Counted from the stretch's first letter, positions 32,901 through 45,360 are shown. The stretch is 64,000 nucleotides of DNA from Cloeon dipterum (GCF_949628265.1 NC_088786.1:42739681-42803680), one strand, 5' to 3'. Numbers and translations: made by a program. The notes: generated by a model not told the origin, from the sequence alone.

Positions 32901-33974
32901 AACTAATCGGCTTCATTCCCAAAGCACAACATTTCGGCCAAATTTTCTCCCACAACACCTTTAGATTTTTCTTTAGTACAAATTGTAATTTACAAAAAAA
33001 AAATTGTTATCAAACAGCTTCATTTCCAAGCAAGTAGGAATATTTTCCCAGGCTTCTCCACTCTCCAAACGATTCCGGGTCTATATTTTCAAGATTTAAT
33101 TAAATTTCAATATTAATTCTAATACTTGTTAACAATTCTCTTCTTTTCGTGCTCTCCTATTTAAACAAATTGCCATGAGAAGGCTTGTCAAATAGTTTAT
33201 TTCTTCACCGATAAATCGCATTGGGTGGGGCAGTTGCAGAAAAAGGTTGGCGCAGCTTCTGTAGTACTAGCTGTTGTTGTTGTTGTTGTTGGCTCAATTG
33301 TTGATGTCACTGTACTTTCGTCAGCAATTATTCGAGCAGTCGCCTCAGAAATTGCAGAAGCAGTTTCAGCTGCATTTTTATCAAATTAGATCTCGATTAT
33401 TAATAATACCTAGTCAAACCTTGATCCTCCAGAGTTTGATCATTGCCATTCGTGATTTGGCCAGAGGCTTCAGTCGGCGCGTTCTTCAAATTTGTTTCGG
33501 CTATTTCTTTTAAGGTCTCTGCCGATTTAGTCGAGATAGGGCCTGGCTTTCGAGTTATTTGTGTTGTGGTTTTATTCTGTCGATATTTGGTTATTTTGTC
33601 TGGTGGGTCCAAACACGAGTTGCCACCACAGCACTTGATTATCAAATTCCGCCTTTTTTTATTCCATTTCGTCATCCGCAATTTTCGAGCTATAAATTTT
33701 TAAAGCATTTAAGAAAGACATTTTTATAAATTTACTGTTAGCCTGGTGTCCACTGTCGTTTGGAACGCCGCCTCTTACGGATATTTTCTAAAACAAAAAA
33801 TTATCAAAGAAAAAAAACTACACTCTATTTCCATACTTTTGCGTGTTTCCCTGCGACACCTGAATAGTACGTCTAAAGAAAAGAATAATCAGTGTCCTAA
33901 AAATTGGAAAATTATTGAAATACGCAGTGGAAAAGAGCTGCGCAAAAGAGGAGATAGATCCTGACAACGTCCAT
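29944..33974 (-). CDS. Gene E: divergent CTLD-OBP chimeric protein
   Basis: Twenty-four exons give 802 residues: 33924-33974, 33837-33872, 33736-33787, 33420-33689, 33209-33369, 33126-33156 (weak), 33016-33080, 32856-32958, 32561-32802, 32438-32506, 32348-32381, 32229-32296, 32075-32177, 31791-32023, 31668-31740, 31547-31602, 31084-31119, 30916-31030, 30754-30863, 30639-30701, 30537-30555 (weak), 30410-30483, 30247-30349, 29944-30185. The leader is MDVVRIYLLFCAALFHC. The basic module NLIIKCCGGNSC matches the family. The Ser/Thr linker ends in FFCNCPTQCDLS, which is only the tail of CTLD1; the body of CTLD1 is absent. Then come CTLD2 (HPN in place of QPD), CTLD3, the OBP-like domain (spacing 27-3-41-8-8, CYGRC as C2-X3-C3) and CTLD4. 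The exon at 32075 needs a GC-AG intron to keep the family size and phase. Confidence 0.75.
31161..31523. mobile_element. Foldback (MITE-like) element in an intron of gene E
   Basis: Two imperfect inverted arms of roughly 150 bp (starting AAGACCG... and ending ...CGGTCTT at the tips; GAGAAGTGCGCATGCGT near the loop) surround a loop of about 50 bp. Both ends abut TTAA (31157-31160 and 31524-31527), a target duplication typical of piggyBac-type elements, although TTAA is common in AT-rich DNA. No coding capacity. Confidence 0.75.
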
Positions 33975-34251
33975 AATATATCGTGCAGTCAATTTACTGC
34001 TGTTGCAATCACACAGCGCGAAACTGTTTGAAAACTCGCAACCGCAACAGGAAGTAGCGCACGTGATATATGAAGCCCAGCACGCGAAACTGCACGAAAA
34101 GTTACATCCTGAAAAGACTGGTCATTTTCAAATCAGAAATCATTTTTTGACGTCATGTGTGCTATTTATCGTACTACTTGTGCTTTTATCGATTTAACAT
34201 CGCAGAAACACATTTGAAGTTGATTTAATTGCAAATAAAAACACGAAAAAT

Positions 34252-34353
34252 AATCGTCGACGCTGATTGGCTGACGCAACGCGCTTGTCAACAGCTTAGA
34301 ATTGCGCTAGAGAATGTGACATGCGCGTTGTCAGCCAATCAGCGTCGACGATT
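34252..34353. mobile_element. Short foldback palindrome
   Basis: AATCGTCGACGCTGATTGGC begins a 33-bp arm at 34252-34284. Its near-perfect reverse complement lies at 34323-34353, with a 38-bp spacer. It could be a small MITE or an inverted-repeat regulatory structure. It lies about 280 bp upstream of gene E. Confidence 0.65.
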
Positions 34354-34399
34354 CTTCAAGAAACGGATTTTTGCTGTTTTTTTTTTCAGGTGCAAATCA

Positions 34400-34989
34400 A
34401 ACTTTTAATGGGTTACTCCGATAGTAAATCGATATACAACCTCTGAAGACACCAAACACTCATTAAAAGTCATAATAGAAAATTTTAATTAAATTTAAAA
34501 TCACTTTCAGCATTTTTGGAAGTTAATCCAACTGACAGGAAAATTGTAATACGAAATTTCACAGGTTTCATAGACACACGGAAGCGGCGAAGGTAGTTAT
34601 TCTGGCTAGGATGGATGAAAATCTGGAAAAGTAACCAACAGCCTATTTTTTCCTGTTTTTGCAGTGTGTATTTCCGCCCGTTGGAAATATTTTCTACAAA
34701 CACAATAGTGTTATCTTTTACCTGAGAATATGCACCTCGCAAAGCATTAAATCTACGCCGGTTGCATGCTTCCACTTTCTGCAGGCGCGTGTTTTCAAAC
34801 GAATTTTATAAAATATCTAAATTATTGAGATATAAAATAAATTATTGTGTCTACGAAAATAATATTTTTCTCCCCTGTAAATAAAATATTTCCCGACTGA
34901 TTGAAACTGGCAGAAATTTATGTGACCCAGGATTGCAAAAAAAAAAAATAATAAAAGACTGAACGCACTAGTGATTTTCTCGCCAGTTA
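34400..34989. other. Intergenic, nothing assigned
   Basis: A 96-codon open frame on the minus strand (34485-34775) has no recognisable domain and overlaps a dispersed motif (GCCGGTTGCATGC at about 34755). I do not call it a gene. Confidence 0.35.
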
Positions 34990-35150
34990 AAACATCTAAG
35001 ACGAAAGAGTAAGGAAATTTGCGGTTCGTACTCAATGCTGAGAGAAAAAATAGGGAAAAAGCACGAATCCAACCTCGAGTGAGTAATTCATACCTGATTG
35101 TGAATTGTGAGTGAGACGAGCAGCTGACAAAGCTGGCAATGCTGATATTT
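34990..35150 (-). pseudogene. Relic first exon and intron of a gene F/G-type gene
   Basis: It matches 45170-45300 and 57055-57190, which cover intron 1 and exon 1 of genes F and G. Shared blocks are CTCAATGCTGAGAG and GACGAGCAGCTGACAAAGC on the plus strand. Relative to G there is an insertion of about 20 bp near the exon 1 donor, and no start codon or later exons are present. Confidence 0.6.
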
Positions 35151-35429
35151 TGCTCTTTAAATATGCCGCAGAAAAATTGCATCGATTTTGTTAATATTAA
35201 TTTGACAGTCTGTTTGGCTTGTAACTCAATTTTTGAGCCGAGTGGCCACACCTGCATATATTACGCGTTCTGATTTTATTTTTGGGATCGGCGAGTCCAT
35301 TGGCTAGCTTAACACTTTCAGATTTTTTGGGATGTAGCTTAGCTGCTTCTTTTGAACGTCTCTCTCGGCTCTCGTTTTATTTTTAAATCTAAGATAAATT
35401 TCACCTGCTGCCGACGTCATTTCACCAGG

Positions 35430-38400
35430 AAATTATTTTCCTGAAGGACGAAGCACATGCACGATACAAACCTTTTTATCACTTCCACCAAGAGCAGAGT
35501 AGTTAAATGGAAATGTGGGGAAGGGTGGCGGCTCGAGGGTGCCGTTGGGGTGCAGCTGCCGTCCACTTTGACGACGTGCCGCTGCCGTGCGCCTGCAAAA
35601 GTCGCAACTATGCAACCGGCAAGACACGCAAAGCTTTTTTTATTTATCTAATCAGCGAATTTAATCAATTTTACTAGAGCAATTGGCCTGCTTTCAGAGC
35701 AAATAAATAATTAAGTGTTTAGAGAAAAAAATGATACACGCATCTTGTAGATTATTTAAACAAATAAAACATTTATTTTAATAACAGGATTGAGAGGCAG
35801 TTGGCAAACGAAGCGGTGGGTGTCGGAGCAGCAGCTTCTCGTCGGACTGGTACTCGACGTGGACGCACAAGGTTTTGCCCTTTTTTCGCCGTCGTTGGGG
35901 TCTCCGCCGGACCAGAGAGCGCTGTTTTTGGCCAGCAACTCGCCCGAATAATAAAAGGCGTCATTTACTGATTAAATAATTGCCTTAATCGGGGTTGGTC
36001 GCTGTGCCTGACGAGGTAGCTGCCCTCAGGGTGCAGTCGCAGTTCAGCCTCGACGCGCGTGATGGCGCCATGCAACCACCTGAGCCGCACGCAAAATGTG
36101 ACAAAAATTTAGAGTCAAACCGAAAGGCTCACCCTTGCCGCTCGAGGGGGATGCTGACGTCGACGTCGACGCCCCTGGCGCTCAGGGCGGAGCAGCCCAG
36201 GTTCACGTTCAATTTTTACTGTCTTTCAGCATGTCCCACGGCAGCTCGTGTGTCGCCACCGGCGTCGCGGCCGCTTCCTCCCCTCCGGCGACGCCTTTTC
36301 TGCCACTTTCTGCAAAAAAAACCCAGCGTTCAAATCTCCGCCGAAATTAATTTCTCAAAAACTCACCTGTTACTGTCCGAGGTTCGGAGGCTGGCTCGTG
36401 CGACTTGTCCGAAATGTGCAGTTTGTTGGAGAGCAGGCCGAGGGGCGGGCACCGGCCGCTCACGGCCCTACGAAGGTCGCCGCCAGAGTCGGCCGGACGA
36501 GTGCGAGCTCAGCGAGTCGCTGCGTCTGCAAAATAAATATTTAATACCAAGCACTTTTCTTCCTGAAAATAAAAAAATACACGCTCGTGGAACTGGTGGT
36601 GCAGCTGCGCGGCGAGTCGGGGCTGGACAATTGGACAATGCTGCTGCTGCTGCTGCTCGTGGCCATCGACTCGGCGCTCGAGTACTTGGGCCTGGTGGCC
36701 GCCGGCGGCCACCAGTAGCGACGTGGGCCGCTTGGTGCGCCGGGCGGGCGCCCGCAAGTTGCTCGTGGGCACGGCGCCACTTGGCGAGAAACGGCGCCGT
36801 CGCCGGAGGTATGTGTGCATGCCAGCCGGCGCCGCAGACATTAGGTGGATGCTCACAGGGTCCACCTGAAAGCGGATTTTTTTAAAAATGCATGGAAACA
36901 CGTAGAATTGCGTATAATTGAAATAAATCCCCATTTTTATAGATTTTTTGGGCCTACAAATAGACTGGACATGCATTGAAGCAAATTTATCCATGATTCG
37001 GGTAGAATATCGATTATCTATGTTCACAAAATTCTGAATTTTATTTTTGAGATTGGTGTTTTTTGAAATTAATTTTGCTATTTTCGCGATCACATCAAAT
37101 ATTACATAATTGTTGATAATCATTTTACAGTGAATAATGCAGGTAATTCACCTGTTTGAAGCAATAAGATCACAAATTACAGTTAAAAATCAGATCGTGC
37201 CTTTTGCTGTCGTGCGTAATTTTAATCAGCACAATTTTTAATAAATTAACTTACGAGAGTGCGACTCAACGCTCGAAGGTGGAGTGGCGGTGCTGCTGCT
37301 CCACCTGCGATTCCCTGCCCAGGGTATCATTTTCTCAGCGCCTCCTGCTTCTGCCAATAATCGGCAACCCTCGTCAGCTCAGAGAGCTCCTCACGCTACA
37401 GGGTCTGCAAAAAAAATATTTTTTTCAGGGTCGATATTTTAAATTTTGTTTCAAAAAGCTCTTTATTTTCCAATTTAACACCGGTTTTTGATTACTTGGA
37501 GAGCCGAAAATTGGTTTTGCTGGTTTTTTAATAAAACTTTAAAACCTTCCCGACGTCGACCTGGGACTGGGACTGGACCTGGGCCGACAGCACCACCTGC
37601 ACCCTCCGCTAATACTTTCCACGGCCCTCCAGTCGAACCAGAATTTTATTTAAAAACTTTAATCTGGAAATTCAGGGTCAGGGTAAAAGGCACCTTTGAG
37701 ATTCTAAGTAGACCTGGCGCCTCACGGTCTCACGGTACCACCTGAAAGGTCAAATAGTAATTATTTTGAGGAAAAATTGAATACCCTGAGGGACAGGAGC
37801 CTGGTAAAAAATTTAAAGGTTCTCAAAATTTCGGTGATAAAAAATATTTCCCTTGAAGGCGCGCCCTGAAGGGTTAGAGGGCCCTTTACACCTATGCAGT
37901 TTTTTTTTACCTTGGCTACGTGGTTTCCGCAGTTCCTGAGGGCTTTTATGCACTATATGAACGTGTCGCCGCTCTTTTTCCGCAGCTTGCCGGGCGTGGC
38001 CTTGTCTGGCGGCGCCGACAGCGGCGCCGACGAGTGCAACAGCCGCTGCATCCCCGCCAATCGTCTGCAAAACGCGAAAAACGTGACAAATGTGCGCAAT
38101 TCGCGAGAAAAACACGGCCGCCGGCTCAATCAGCTTGTTTACCTTTTGACGTTTGTGTTTGTTTGTGTCATCATCAGGTGCCAGGTGCCAGGTGCCGGTT
38201 GGTCGGTTAAACAAACCGGTTTAAATAAATGTCAAATAACAAATTTAAGTTTATTCTAAAACTGAAAAAAAACTAAAATTTTAATAAAAAAAATACCATT
38301 TATTTGCTTTAAATGGACGTTTTTGGTAAAAAGAGGTTTATTTCGTGGAAATTTTATCGAATTGTTAACCGGTATGAAAAAGCAAAGGAGGTGCTGCCCT

Positions 38401-38850
38401 CGCGTAGCAACCGCGCCGCTCTGACGTCTCTCAATTCGATCACTTTGGGCGCGAAAACCACGTTGCTTCCTTGGAATAGGTGCGGCAGTTGCGTGTCGAC
38501 GGCCTAATTTTCAAAGGAGACGAGAGGAAGTGAGGATTAATTATAAAAACCGTGCAGGATCGAACAATGTGCAACATTTTTTATGTTATGAATCGTTAAA
38601 AAATTAATAATAATTTTTACAAATTTCCCTGAATGAAATTGGGCTCTGCTTTGACTCTCTGCAACCTGCGCCTTTGGTCAGGTGGAACTGAAATGAACTT
38701 TTTAAAGGGAAGCACGAAATTCGTCTCGTAGGGTCAAGTCGTCAAGTGCAAAGCACAAAAGTTAACGCGCAGCAAACACCTCGCGGTCGCTGTGGTGGCT
38801 GGCAATCAACAATAAAAATGAGCATTCAAGCGCTATAAGCCACAATAATT
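35430..38850. repeat. Segmental duplication, copy 1
   Basis: It matches 51990-55560 in the same orientation and order over about 3.4 kb. It is unusually GC-rich and broken into exon-like pieces bounded by splice-like AG and GT on the minus strand, e.g. LNVNLGCSALSARGDDVDVS and VAITRVEAEVELRLHPEGS at 36.0-36.2 kb, and LRKKSGDTF at 38.0 kb. Copies share stops inside some pieces, so this looks like a duplicated broken gene of unknown identity. Several short pieces recur in repeat K (25.7-26.2 and 49.7-50.2 kb). Confidence 0.65.
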
Positions 38851-40917
38851 TTATTATTTTTGGAATCGAGTCAATTTATTAATTGACTTTATTACTAAAG
38901 AGGGCAATTCCTTTTTTAACGCAATGCAGCAGAGGAAATTGACCGACCGACACTCACTATGCCGTTTATTTTTCTATCAACGGCCAGCGGCAGATAACGC
39001 AAATTGAATGCTCGTTGAAACAGTGGTGGAGGAAGGTTGAAAATACGGAAATAAAGAAATGCATTTTATTGCGACACTCGAATGCGGTTCCTCGACTCTC
39101 TCGCGGTGCACAATCTGAGAATTAATTTCGTGAATGGAGGCGAAAGGCAAATCGACACGCGGAGATGAGCTCTCATTATTGTGCGGCGATGCTTTGGCAC
39201 CGCGGATTCGTCTTTCGTGTAGGTAAGTGTCTGCCCGAGTGTGTTTTTTCAAAATTTGACCATTTTTGGAAATAAAGTGAATTTTTTTCGCCAAATTTTC
39301 AAAACAATCACAATTTTCGGAATTTGTTTCCACCGTGACCAATATTTTAGTCGGATATGCCTGATCCACCAAACCAGGACGACAAACACGCGTCTGCGTA
39401 CCAAATTTGGGATTTTTAAAACCCATCGAAAAATTAAAATTATTTTTTTCGGGTTTTTGATCGGTCCCTTGCGACGAGTCCACGGCCGGCAATGGTTTTA
39501 TTTTCCGCAAATTTCGACCGCTCGTGCTATCCTGGACCTCAGATAGGTATTTAGCTCGGCTTTCATGAGAAATACCCTGACGACATTTTTCAGGGTTCCC
39601 CGACCTGAGATCACTACAGAAGCGTGATTTTCGTGCTTTTTTCTGCACTTTCAAGCACGGTCGGCGGTACTTGGCACCGATTTTTCACCCTCGCCCGCCA
39701 CCGACCTTCCTCAGGGCTGCTATTACGTGTTTTTGCCGGTGCAAACGCTTCTTTTCGGCTTCGCTGAATGAGTTCCGCAAATGCTCATTTGTGCGCTGAA
39801 GTCGGCAACTTGCACACCGGCGCGTCGACTTTTTTCGGATTTTTCGATTTTTTTTTTATTACAAAATTGTTGAATGCTTCCTAAATATCGCGTAATTATC
39901 GCGGGCCGTTCCGCCGATTTCTCCCATATGTTAACCTTATGCACACGAATTGAGAAAATGGGCACAGGGCGCCACCGACCCTCTGGGCATTATAATCCCG
40001 CTATATCAAATTCTGAGCACCGGGCGCGTTGACACAAACTCAAATCTTGAGATTCGTCGTTGTGGCTTCGCTTGAATTTTTTATTTCGATTTTTAAGTAT
40101 TTGCGCTCGCCGGCGTGTGAAAGGCGGCAGCAGCACGGCCCGCTCCCGTGCACACCTCGCGGGCGGCGCGCGGTTCGAACGAGTGCTTCAGGCGTGCGGC
40201 GGGGCGGTTTAAATATTATTATTTATTTATTTTAATTAACTATTTTACTAAACGCATATATATATAATATTGACTCCGGTTTTTTTCTTTTGAATTGTTA
40301 AACATGGAATAATTTAGCGTCCACTCTTTAACATTTTCCTCTTAAATTTTAGTCAGAGATTATCGGACCAATTTTCAGGAACACTTGGGAAATTTCTAAA
40401 TGAAATAAAACGCGCTGTTTCCGGAAATGTTGACTGCAAGTGAAATTTAACAAGTGGGTGATGAGGACACGCAATGAGAGAGCGGGTGATTTGGACCTTT
40501 TTTCATTTCTCCCAAATTCTACTCGTCCTCCGGCAGCTGCTGCCCTCAAAGCCGCCTTTGATGAAAACTCACCCTCTTCTACTGGTTTTGTCACACTGAC
40601 CTATATTTTTCAGTAGGTCGGAGAAAGAGCGAGTGCCGTGCGGATTTTGGACTCGTGTTGCAGTGTTGTGGTCGGCGTGCGAGAGGTGGCAGCAGTGGCG
40701 TCGCGCCGCTTCTCTGACTCGCACCGCCGCGACCTGAGCGAAGCCGAGAGTGCCACCTTTCGCGCGCACCACAATCACCACCTTCTAAATCAACGTCTTG
40801 CCATTGAATATCATTCGCCCCTCTCACCCCTACTCGACCTCTCAAAAATAAAATTCACTGCGCGTTGACTGACCAAAATCTCAAATTTTAATTCGGACTA
40901 GAAAATTTTGCTGAAAA
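38851..40917. other. Repeat-rich intergenic stretch
   Basis: Near 39570-39720 lie pieces of the K end region (TTTTTCAGGGTTCCCCGACC). A long minus-strand frame (38977-39654) has low-information composition and no domain, and I do not accept it. A GC-rich island lies at 40090-40200, and 40620-40870 is GC-richer than the background. No gene is recognised. Confidence 0.4.
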
Positions 40918-42960
40918 TGCATTTAAAAACGCACTACGGGCAGTAAATCAGGTCAGGGCACCCTGAACCAGGTCGTCAGGGTATGTCGAGTCGAAGCCCC
41001 ATCAAAGACCTGTCCGATGAGGGTTCGTGGTCGTCGATCGGCCAAGCGGCCGAATTTTGACAAAAATAAAACCATTTTTGCGAGTGCAAATCAGAAAAAA
41101 AACGCTTAAAATTAATTTTAGCAAAGTCTCAAGGATAAAAAAACTCGAGATTTGACTTTGTTTAATCTCCCCCGGTGTGAATCAATCGCTAAAACGGGAA
41201 GAAATTGGTCAGGAGGTCGGCGGCGCCCGAATGTGTGCTCTTTTACGCTGCTTGTGTGTGTGCGCGCCGAGAGCGCCAAAACCGACCATTGAAAATAAAT
41301 CGCCGTAATTCGCCAATGGGCCGGAAAATTCTCAAACTCGGTTTCGGATCATTGTTTGACAATTAAAAGAGGATAAGCTAGTAATCGTGGCCGAATTAAA
41401 ACTAAAAGTAAAAAAATTACTGAATTAATTTTTCCCGTGTAATTCTTATGGGAGTTTCGGTTTTTTGCAGTTTTTCACGCTTCCAACCTGAATATCAGCG
41501 GCGCCAATAACGTGAAAAATTCGGCAGTTGTAGCTTTTTGGATGCCATTTGATTTGAGAGTAAGTGGTAGATCGGTGTTCCCATCGGGACCCCACGAAAA
41601 AAATTATTAATGTCCGAACCACGTTTTTCGGCCTTTAAAAATTAACAACTTGGCTCCTATTGGTCGTAGATTCAAAACCCAAAGTTCGTTGCACTCGCCT
41701 TAAAATTTCGCGTCTTTTAAGCACCATCGCCGTGGCTTTCAATGCTCTGAAAATTCGCGCAAATGGGTGCTGTTAACCAATTCAATAATGACGATTGTTG
41801 AGAACTTATTAACGGTTTGAAACCATTTTTGGCCATTTGCTGCAGCTGCCGTGTTTTTGATCGACAAATTTTGTGTGAGTTTAAACGCGACACGCACGCC
41901 TTATCAAATTTACCGCGAGTCGCATCGCACACACATGACACTTTTTTCTTGGCGTATTTTTCTTACAGTTTGCAGAATTAACAACTTGTAGCCATCATCG
42001 ACTATTCCAAATATTTGACAGACACAAATGAAAAGGGGATTTTTATTTTGTGGTTTAATGGTTTCAAATCCAACTTACAAATCCATTTACAAAACCATTT
42101 GTAGGAGGGAATATTTACGAGAAAGAAAAATTGTTACGTAGAACACCTTGAGATTAAGAATTAATAAGGTTTTCATGTCGGGGTGAGAGCATCTGATTTT
42201 TGGAAATTATTCAAGCACACAACACCAATGGACCAATGAGCATTTCTATTTTGGCAGCTCAAAATGTGTACCTCAAATTAGTTAAATAGAATTTTATCGC
42301 TTCGCTATCCGATTTAATTTTTTTTATTAAAATTATTCCGTCAGATGGACTTTTAAAAAACGCCGCACAACCTGATCGGCTGACAAAAAAGCAATGTCAC
42401 GTGGTCCGCACCGGCTCTTACAGCAGAATAGAAAACAGATTTTCAAGCGTGATTTGTTATTTATTCTTTGGATTTGTTCTTAGCAAGCTCTCGTATAATT
42501 CACTGACTTAAATAGTTATTTAGGACAAAAAGTTGTGAGCTTTTCGGAACTTTTTTTACATTTTTTTTAATGTTCTACTCGCATTTTACACCTTTCTTAA
42601 TTTTCTGAGAACTGTGTGCACTTGAAAAATTTTCTTATTTAAAACCCTCGTGGAAAAAACCCAAGTGACTGGACAAAGGTGTAACGGAACCGGCGATGTT
42701 GGTCAGCAACAAATATGCGTTCTGGCTTCGGTGAATATGCTCCAGAATCCGCGGATTTGTCTAAATATTATTTAAAGTGAAGCGTAAAATGTGTGTCACG
42801 GGGTCAAGTTTACTGCACAAAAGGGACGCCTTATCGCGCACGAAACAGCTCGCGGCCGCTGTTCGTGGCAATCAACACTCTCACGTTGGAACAGGATTTT
42901 TTGCTGCACTCGCTATTTCACAGTCGCTGCACGCGCGGCGCATTTATCAAAAAATATAGG
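40918..42960 (+). repeat. Large repeat unit U, copy 1
   Basis: It begins GCATTTAAAAACGCACTACG and carries, in order, reverse-orientation K pieces (to about 41420), a GGGAGTTTCGGTTT block, a CCTATTGGTCGTAGA block, and a TGATTGGCTG-type block, ending with an R2 copy. The same order recurs at 46085-47760 with an internal deletion and, rearranged, at 57720-60570. No protein-coding capacity is seen. Confidence 0.6.
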
Positions 42961-43229
42961 GACAAGGAAAGTGGGAATCGAAATTACGTCGTTTTATACG
43001 AGTTATCTTCAGGCATAGATTGAGGTCTTCATTTTAACCTGTGAGAATAAGCAACTTGCAAAGCAAAAAAAAAACGCCGGTTGCATACTTCCAATTGCTG
43101 CAGGCGCGTGTTATCAGAGGAATAATTAATACATTACGCATTTTGCAACAATAAAAGGTATCAATGTGAGAATCTTCGCCGAGTATCACCAAATATGCTC
43201 GAATTTACTGAAAAAGCGTAAAAAACCGG

Positions 43230-43860
43230 CTTCGGAGAGGATCTCAGGTCGGGGTACCCTGAAAAAGGTCGTTATGATATGCCAGGTCGATGCCCCGTCC
43301 GCGATACCTGTCTGATGAGGGGCCGTGGTTCACGATCAAACGAGCGGCCGAATTTAAATAAAATAAAATAATTTTTAAGAAAATTTCGACATTTTCGAAA
43401 ACAATTGGAAATAAAGTCTGATTTTGGAAAACTGAACACGGCTGGATGTGCCCCATCTAGGGACATCGTCTAGTGCTACAATCAGCACCGTCAGGACCAC
43501 AGGGCCCCACCTGGGCCCCGAAAAAAAGTTTTAACACGTCACATTTCGCGTTTTTTGAACTTACAAAATTAATCCCTCGGTTGCTATGCGTCGCAAAGTA
43601 AAAAATTAGAGTCGCCGTGAAATTCTGCGTCTTTTTTACATAAATTAACTGCTCCATGCTAAATTTAAAAAAATGGAAAATGTGGCTGGAGTAGCCGCTG
43701 GAGGTGCGCACCTGGCCCTGGCGCGAAAGGCTCGACTTGCGGCCGCTCGACATACCGACGCCCGTGGAGTCGCGGTGCTGCTGCTGCTGCGCCACCTGCG
43801 AGTCACTTCCCAGGTCGTCCCGGTTTAACAAGTTGGCAGTTTTATTAGCAATTGAAACCA
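43230..43860 (-). repeat. Complex repeat K, copy 2 (inverted)
   Basis: Reverse-orientation match to 25990-26600, including the SSGRKSNLSRQGQ-type exon-like piece (here reading SSGRKSSLSRQGQVRTSS) and a CATCTAGGGACATCG-like region. It is more diverged than the 25.5 and 49.5 kb copies. Confidence 0.65.
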
Positions 43861-44161
43861 AGAATCACTCAAATTTATTAATAATATTTTGTTTTATTGC
43901 TTTTAATGCTAGTACTGTTCGCCATTTCTTGCTATTACATTTTTTTTATTCAATGTATTTATTGTATTGACCTTTCCAAGAATAATAATGACACCCAAGC
44001 AAAACTACATTTAATTCGCAAAAAAAAACATTTCTAAGAAAAAAAACTCATCTCAGACAGGAATTTGTAAATGTGTTGCACTTTTAATGAAAGAAACGAG
44101 TCTTGCAAGGTTGAGAATTGATTTCTTTATTTCATGAAATTGCACAGAGTTTCGTCAGAAA

Positions 44162-45322
44162 TTATTTAATGTCAATCTCGGGAATTGCAGCAATGATTGA
44201 TTGGCGGTAGAAATCGAAGTTAAGAAAGTACCATGTATCAGACATTTGGCCAATCGTGGTGTTACAAAAAATGGTATACAGTTGTGCCTGAACCTGGCTT
44301 CCAAATGCAATTAACGCCCTATTGGTGTAGGTGGGCGTTGAATCCGAATAAAACTGCAAATAACGGAATAAATCATTCAGTCTTCGGTATAGAGATATAG
44401 ATAGTAGGAGAACTCACTGAACAGTAACCGGGAGTGGAGTCCTGGTACTGGCAAACAAATGCACCTCCGAAGGAATAAAAGCAGTTTGCATTACTCTTCG
44501 CGGAGGCAGGCAATTTTCTCAAGACGTGCTTAATAAAACGAGTAAACAGGAGGTTTCAATGTAAAAAGGTAAAACTAACCGATGACGCATTGTAGAAGAG
44601 CAAAAAACCGGTGCTATTCACGTCAGCAGAAAGGTCGTTGAAGCTGGAGGCCGTCATCGGCAGGGTTGCCCCTTTAAATTTGTCACACACTTTCACATAA
44701 GCCATGGCATCGCTCAAAAAGGCTAGAACCTTTGCTACGGGCCGAACCTTTCCTGATTGATCCGTCACACCCAAATTTGATGGTCTGCAAAATAAATGGT
44801 CAGTTACGTCGAGCGATTGATTTTAAAATTATATTTATATTCACGAGAAATTTCTTATGTTTCCTGAGGCCAGTATGTATCTCTTGCTGACAACTGCTGC
44901 AGCTTCGGTGTAAGGGTAACCCGAACCTTGATGATTAATCTTCACCTGAAATTAAAGCTTGGATGTTCAAGTTTGGTAAAGAATTGAGTCGAGGACACTC
45001 ACGACGTAGGGGAATTCATTGGGTCCGGCATCAGTAATCACCGACTGACTCCAAACAACTGAAACAACAGGTTAATTACACGATCAACTTAATTCTTACT
45101 ACAATTTGAAGCTTTCGTGAAGGTTAAGGATTTTTCAAACATGTCAAGCCTTAATGCCCTGGTGATTCAAAGCATCTAAGACGAAACAGTATAGGAAAAT
45201 TTGAGGTTCGTTCTCAATGCTGAGAGGATAAATGGGGGAAAAAAGCTCGAATGCAACCTAGAGAGTGAGGAAGTCGTACCTGAGACGAGCAGGCCGCTAA
45301 GGAGAAGCGCAGCCAACGCCAT
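44162..45322 (-). CDS. Gene F: secreted trypsin-fold pseudoprotease (serine protease homologue-like)
   Basis: Six exons, 708 coding bases, 235 residues: 45280-45322, 45003-45058, 44845-44945, 44580-44784, 44418-44528, 44162-44353. The leader is MALAALLLSGLLVS. The frame recalls a chymotrypsin fold: a SKRYILASGN segment where active enzymes have the R-x-VLTAAHC helix, DAMAYVKV at the place of the DIALLKL strand, and YSFGGAFVC where the catalytic DSGGP loop should be. So the His and Ser positions are lost and a position matching Asp remains. Length fits a protease domain without a clip domain. A TATA box lies at 45361-45367, a TCAGT-like initiator follows it, and a polyadenylation signal lies at 44126-44131. 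The fold call is from pattern only; the gene itself is well supported by a matching paralogue (gene G). Confidence 0.72.
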
Positions 45323-45360
45323 CGTGTCACTGACAGTGCCAATCGACGCTTTTCTGCCCT

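Noticed and set aside
36040-36080. An SH2-like stretch (HPEGSYLVRHSDQ-type) in the duplicated GC-rich block
   Set aside because: The resemblance covers a few residues only; the reading needs a choice between frames and the two copies disagree at key places.
35995-36885. A 296-codon open frame on the plus strand
   Set aside because: The duplicate block at 52.6-53.1 kb does not keep this frame open along its length, and the frame runs antisense through several exon-like islands. Length is explained by high GC.
38977-39654. A 225-codon open frame on the minus strand
   Set aside because: No domain, no signal peptide and no matching copy with a kept frame; one end overlaps dispersed repeat sequence.
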